64,000 nucleotides of DNA from Lentinula raphanica (taxonomy: Eukaryota; Basidiomycota; Agaricomycetes; Agaricales; Omphalotaceae), in assembly GCA_027919835.1 (NCBI GenBank), contig JANVFP010000001.1, forward strand, positions 1,922,001-1,986,000, in the 5' to 3' direction. Every line of letters starts with the position of its first letter. The stretch's first letter is position 1. Position numbers and translations under genes: made by a program. A model generated the notes under the pieces. The model was not told the DNA's origin and made no database searches. It saw only the letters and a list, made by a program, of their open reading frames with translations. This document shows, in pieces, positions 60,542-64,000 of the stretch.

Positions 60542-61560
60542 TCACTGTTCTTCTAACTCAGACTCATTTGTTGATATGAGAAATGGAACGTTACCTAACA
60601 TTACCTTCCTTTCTTCACGCATTGGAATTTGGTCGCCTTTCCTCCAGGAGGAACTTGAATCGTGAGTAACAAATGCGGAGAAATCGTCGCACTCAGGCTG
60701 AACGTCGAATATGAAAGGCAGGTCGTGCCGCTTCCCCAGCTGAATTGACCTTGAATCGAAGGTCATTGAGCGGGTATTGTACCGCGTTCGATGTGCTTCT
60801 TGTGGGTCGAACGAGCTAACATAGGTATGGATATCTTTCTCTCGCCTGTTAGTGCCTCTCGTCTGACTAGTGCTGTTTCTTATTCTTCAACACTAAACTC
60901 CGAGACCAAAGCTCTATATCATCTTTCGATTATATCACAAGTAAATGCAACCAAAGACTTGGATATCCTCAGGCGTGAAATTCGGAGAGTTTTTTGTTGG
61001 ATTAACAGGCGTGTTCAATTCTTGTGGTGATAGCATCTCTGGTAAGATTCTGTACCTTGTCATGTTGACGCTACCATTTGAGTCTATCTTTAATCCATAT
61101 CCCTCGTAAACATTGGTCTCACGTTGAATCTTATCATGATACCAACGCTCAATAGCAAACAAGGCGCGCGAAATTCCTGCTATCAGGTATTTTTATTCGA
61201 TTGCGACTTTCGAAAACTGCTGAAAGCACACAGACACCGCACAAAGCACGTATATTGATCAAACTCAGATAAGGGTACCTTCAAGGTCCGTTGCAGTAGA
61301 ACCACATGCTTGACTGGACCGTAGTGGACTTGAAGCTTGCAAGCTTGAATGTTTGAACCCTCAAGACCTTATGATCTGCCAACAGATTCACGGAATTCTT
61401 TTCGCTGTCTAGAACGTCCCTGAACTGATTAAACGGAAATAGTCTGATTCAGAGTGAAGTTGATGTTTTAATCGAAGAGCTAGGGCCTGGCATTTCGAGC
61501 TTAATCTCTAACTCGGCAAGTGTTTGTTCTCACTCCATTACCTTCCATTACATGAAGTTC
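60542..61560 (-). CDS. Unidentified minus-strand gene, 5' part uncertain
   Basis: The 3' two exons are well supported. One runs from about 61180 to 60939 and reads ISRALFAIERWYHDKIQRE, then YEGYGLKIDSNGSVNMTRY. It splices (GTGATA...CTAACAG) to 60845-60542, reading REKDIHTYVSSFDPQEAHR through to EQ and a TGA; the phases agree exactly. Upstream, a block near 61.25-61.33 kb reads ACKLQVHYGPVKHVVLLQR and is followed by a possible intron. An in-frame TAA just before the ISRAL exon may be removed by splicing or may be a real nonsense change. I do not recognise the family, and the ATG is not located. The start coordinate given is the outer limit of plausible coding sequence. Confidence 0.45.
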
Positions 61561-61819
61561 GGAGGTAGACAGCAGGAGAATGCTATCGAAATCAAGGGTT
61601 TGAACTCACCTTCAAGAGGGTCGTGCTAAGTAAGGACTCAGGAGCCAATTTTGTACCACACGCTTGCCACGGGAACAGTCGATGGATTTGTCTCGTCTAT
61701 TATTTTGACTGACCAGATTGGTGAGTTCAAACACAAAACACTAGGAGGATCAGTTTTCAAAGCTGTATAAAGGAGTGAGTCCGTCATTCTACCAAAGCAG
61801 ATCCCACAATTTGTTTGAC
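61561..61819. promoter_or_regulatory. Shared upstream region with TATA of the lectin-like gene
   Basis: Lies between divergent genes. TATAAAG at 61766-61772 is about 48 bp upstream of the lectin-like ATG at 61820. Confidence 0.4.
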
Positions 61820-62519
61820 ATGGTCTTTCGCTCTGAACCTTTGTCCAAAGTTATCCGGCTGCCTCTTCGCGCTGGGGAAGAGCCTGAGGATGTTCAGGCT
61901 GTCCTTGTTCCACTCCCGAAAGACACCACTGGGACCGTGTTCGGTGTAAGCTGTCCTCTTGCAAACCTCTACACTGCCATCAACTCATAAACCGTTTTCT
62001 CTACTCAATGACGATCCATAACATAGCAACGCATTGCGGAGTACCCTCAGCGCTTCAATACCTATCTCCTTGATTCCAACGATTTTGTTGTTAACCCACA
62101 AGCTGTATGGGATGCTCCTACCGCCAGTAGCCAGTTCGCTATCACCAATATCAATCCATCCGGTTTTGCCCTGGACAACAGGGCTCTGTTTGTTGGTCCC
62201 TTCAATGATGATCGCTTCATTGCCGTGGTCTGCACTCATAAGAAACCTGGTTCAGGCGAGTACATCTCGAGTACCTCGCAGTACAGTTTCGTATGTATAT
62301 AGACTAGTATATAATCTAGAAAGGTACATCGATACTGACCTCTTCACTACATCAGAATTCCTTCAAGATTCAAGGCAAAAATGCAATGTCTTTCACGATG
62401 GTGAGCGCTCTTAGTTGTTCCAGGAATACGTGAATCTCTGAATCTATGTGCAGGTCAATGCCGAAGACGGAGGTGATAGTGACTTCCATGACACTGTGGT
62501 TGGTGTAGCGGTCACCTAG
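61820..62519 (+). CDS. Small lectin-like protein with C-terminal GGDSDFHD motif
   Basis: Four exons close exactly to 166 residues: 61820-61945, 62027-62290, 62356-62400 and 62454-62519. No signal peptide, so probably cytosolic, as with many fruiting-body lectins. The protein is predicted all-beta (alternating stretches such as RFIAVVCTHKKPG and FNSFKIQGKNAMSF). The C-terminal stretch EDGGDSDFHDTVVGVAVT resembles the acidic Ca2+-binding loop and last strand of LecB-type calcium-dependent lectins and DUF4114-like domains (GxDxDxND). His replaces the usual Asn. Function as a defence or storage lectin is inference; the fold assignment needs a profile search. A minus-strand frame converges on it from 62979. 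Confidence 0.7.
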
Positions 62520-62524
62520 TAAGC

Positions 62525-62979
62525 TCATATTGAGGACATCCTTCTGAAAAACTCACCAACATTGCCATTCATAGCACGAAAAAGTAGTAGGATATCTCCG
62601 CTCGGTTCGCGAAGATCGACATGAAGTTTGTACACGTTATGCAACGATACTGGTAGTTTCTGGGTCACGGTTATTGAAAATTCATGCGTTATTCACGAAG
62701 TATTCTTGAAGTTCTTACACTGCCATCGTCAACTCAAATTTGTTCCATGAACAATTGTGTCAGTGTTTGACTCTCGATCCTCGACATCCCGTTTCCTTAC
62801 CATCGATTGAGCCAGCAAGTATAAGTCTTCTACCCAAGCCCGTCAGTATGCTCAAATGATTCCAACATGATGATGCAGTGAAGAGATTTGAGCTCTACAA
62901 CTTCATCTAGAATGCCAAAAAAAACTGTGTCCGCATAGGACAAGTAAGCCAAGTTGCCACTGACTGCATCTTCGCCCAT
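62525..62979 (-). CDS. Possible short convergent gene, function unknown
   Basis: Starts at an ATG (62979) reading MGEDAVSGNLAYLSY then ADTVFFGILDEV. A plausible intron with a TACTGAC branch point ends before LILAGSID, and a GTAAGG donor follows. A later block reads FSITVTQKLPVSLHNVYK then LREPSGDILLLFRAMNGNV, ending with TGA at 62525-62527. The exons between are not firmly joined. It ends only 5 bp from the stop of the lectin-like gene. Not recognised; low confidence. Confidence 0.3.
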
Positions 62980-63416
62980 GTTCCGCGCACTCCATTCGGT
63001 TTATATGTACCGGAATTCTGTTCGTGACAACCAGGGAACTGACATACATAGCATTCTAAAAGCTTCATTTTTCAACCATCCACCGCGCCCACTGGCGTCG
63101 TTGCAGATTTTTCTGATTAGGGTGGTTTCGGACTCGGAGCCTCACTCCCATTGATTCCGAAGGATATTCGTGTCATGGTGATGCTCGGAATAGGCTTCAT
63201 GAAGCAACCCCGACTTCAGAATGTGAAGCCCGGGCATAGGTTGTTTCGGATTTGAGTATCGTTTTACTCGGTGTTTCTTAGCAGGCCATAAAGGTGACAC
63301 CTCCATTTCTTGGTCAAAGTATCTGCTGGTCAGTCTCAATATCCACTATCGAGCATTCTTTGCCGGTCAAAGAAAACTTGCCCCCACCTACTGCGTCAAA
63401 CTTTCAACTCTCCATT
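62980..63416. other. Intergenic region
   Basis: Upstream flank of the last secreted-protein gene. No gene seen. Confidence 0.4.
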
Positions 63417-64000
63417 ATGCGTATAGTCTTATTTGCCAATCTAGTATTCCTGCTGGGGATCATGTCCACGGCGTATGCAATGCCTTTAATGGTACGTCTC
63501 TCATCTTCTTCTGACTTCGACCTTTAGGAAGCTCATCGTCTCCCAGAGTCGAAACACCCATGAAGTTCAGCCAACTCAATCCACCGATGTTGAGTCAACC
63601 ACTGGTTCGATGACCACATCTCTAAACTCATCTGACAACACTGCCGTGAATGGGTCTCCTTCCCTACGTTCTCGAGACCCTGATGGTTGGATGGACAGTG
63701 AACCAAGGCTCATCCCACGCGGAAAAGTCAATCTGAAAGTATCCTTCGACTTTGGAGAGAAGACTAGCCGTCCCACTGCAGCACAACAATCCATACGGGG
63801 CTCTGTCACGAGGTTCCTCACAGACGCTATGAGGAACCTCATCAATAATGTAGAATTCAACATCGAATTCGAGAACGATTGGATTGGAGCAAATACGGAG
63901 ATCACTTTTGCTGTTGTCGGTGGACAACAGTGTCCTGCAGATGAGTCCGGAGCAGCTGCGTCAGAGAGGAGGGCGGTAGGGCGGGAGTCGGAGTTCACGA
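63417..64000 (+). CDS. Secreted protein, second family member (cut by window end)
   Basis: Signal peptide in exon 1 (63417-63491; MRIVLFANLVFLLGIMSTAYA). The intron 63492-63546 ends CTCCCAG; the nearer CCTTTAG acceptor would give a stop within 12 codons. Exon 2 is open to the window edge. After a Ser/Thr-rich spacer (about residues 26-80) comes GKVNLKVSFDFGE, a helical stretch with FLTDAMRNLINNVEF, then EITFAVVGGQQCPADE. This order of strand, helix and V.GG..C matches the gene at 53077, so I treat the two as diverged paralogues. Function unknown. The C-terminal end is outside the window. Confidence 0.75.

Overview
The window looks like a chromosome segment of a mushroom-forming basidiomycete (Agaricomycetes). 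Most genes are cut by many short (about 50-60 bp) GT-AG introns with CTRAY-type branch points. The gene families also point there: DUF6534 membrane proteins, a trichodiene-synthase-like terpene synthase, a laccase, F-box proteins of the basidiomycete type and small secreted proteins. Exons were joined by eye using reading frame, splice sites and family motifs, so exact boundaries are provisional except where the exon arithmetic is stated to close.

Left part (0.3-9 kb): a bZIP regulator, a trichodiene-synthase-like sesquiterpene synthase, a Ser-rich unknown protein and a cytochrome P450 lie together and could be a small terpenoid cluster. A piece of the leader of the Ser-rich gene is duplicated 2.4 kb upstream. 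Region 10.7-17.3 kb: two DUF6534 membrane-protein genes lie tail to tail and are followed by the mitochondrial ATP synthase subunit f gene. A decayed coding remnant sits near 18 kb. Region 20-27 kb: a bHLH regulator, a terpene-synthase-fold gene with altered metal-binding motifs, and an F-box protein gene.

Region 27.5-37 kb: an APC-family amino acid permease, an AMP-forming acyl-CoA ligase and a laccase (minus strand). Between the laccase and the next gene is a 519-bp non-autonomous inverted-repeat element with a 9-bp target duplication, each arm of which is itself a hairpin. Region 39-52.4 kb: a GW/WG-repeat protein that may belong to the Arb1 Argonaute-chaperone type, a Zn2Cys6 regulator whose zinc cluster is assembled from 7-nt and 6-nt micro-exons, a Dal5-type MFS anion transporter and, convergent with it, a 5-oxoprolinase. 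The last three suggest uptake and ATP-dependent opening of oxoproline-like amides.

Region 53-64 kb: a small secreted protein, a sugar MFS transporter and a GH51 arabinofuranosidase on the minus strand, which fits arabinose-containing polymer use. After these come an unidentified minus-strand gene, a small lectin-like protein with a C-terminal acidic GGDSDFHD motif, a possible short convergent gene, and a second member of the secreted-protein family cut by the window end. I saw no rRNA, tRNA or CRISPR features.
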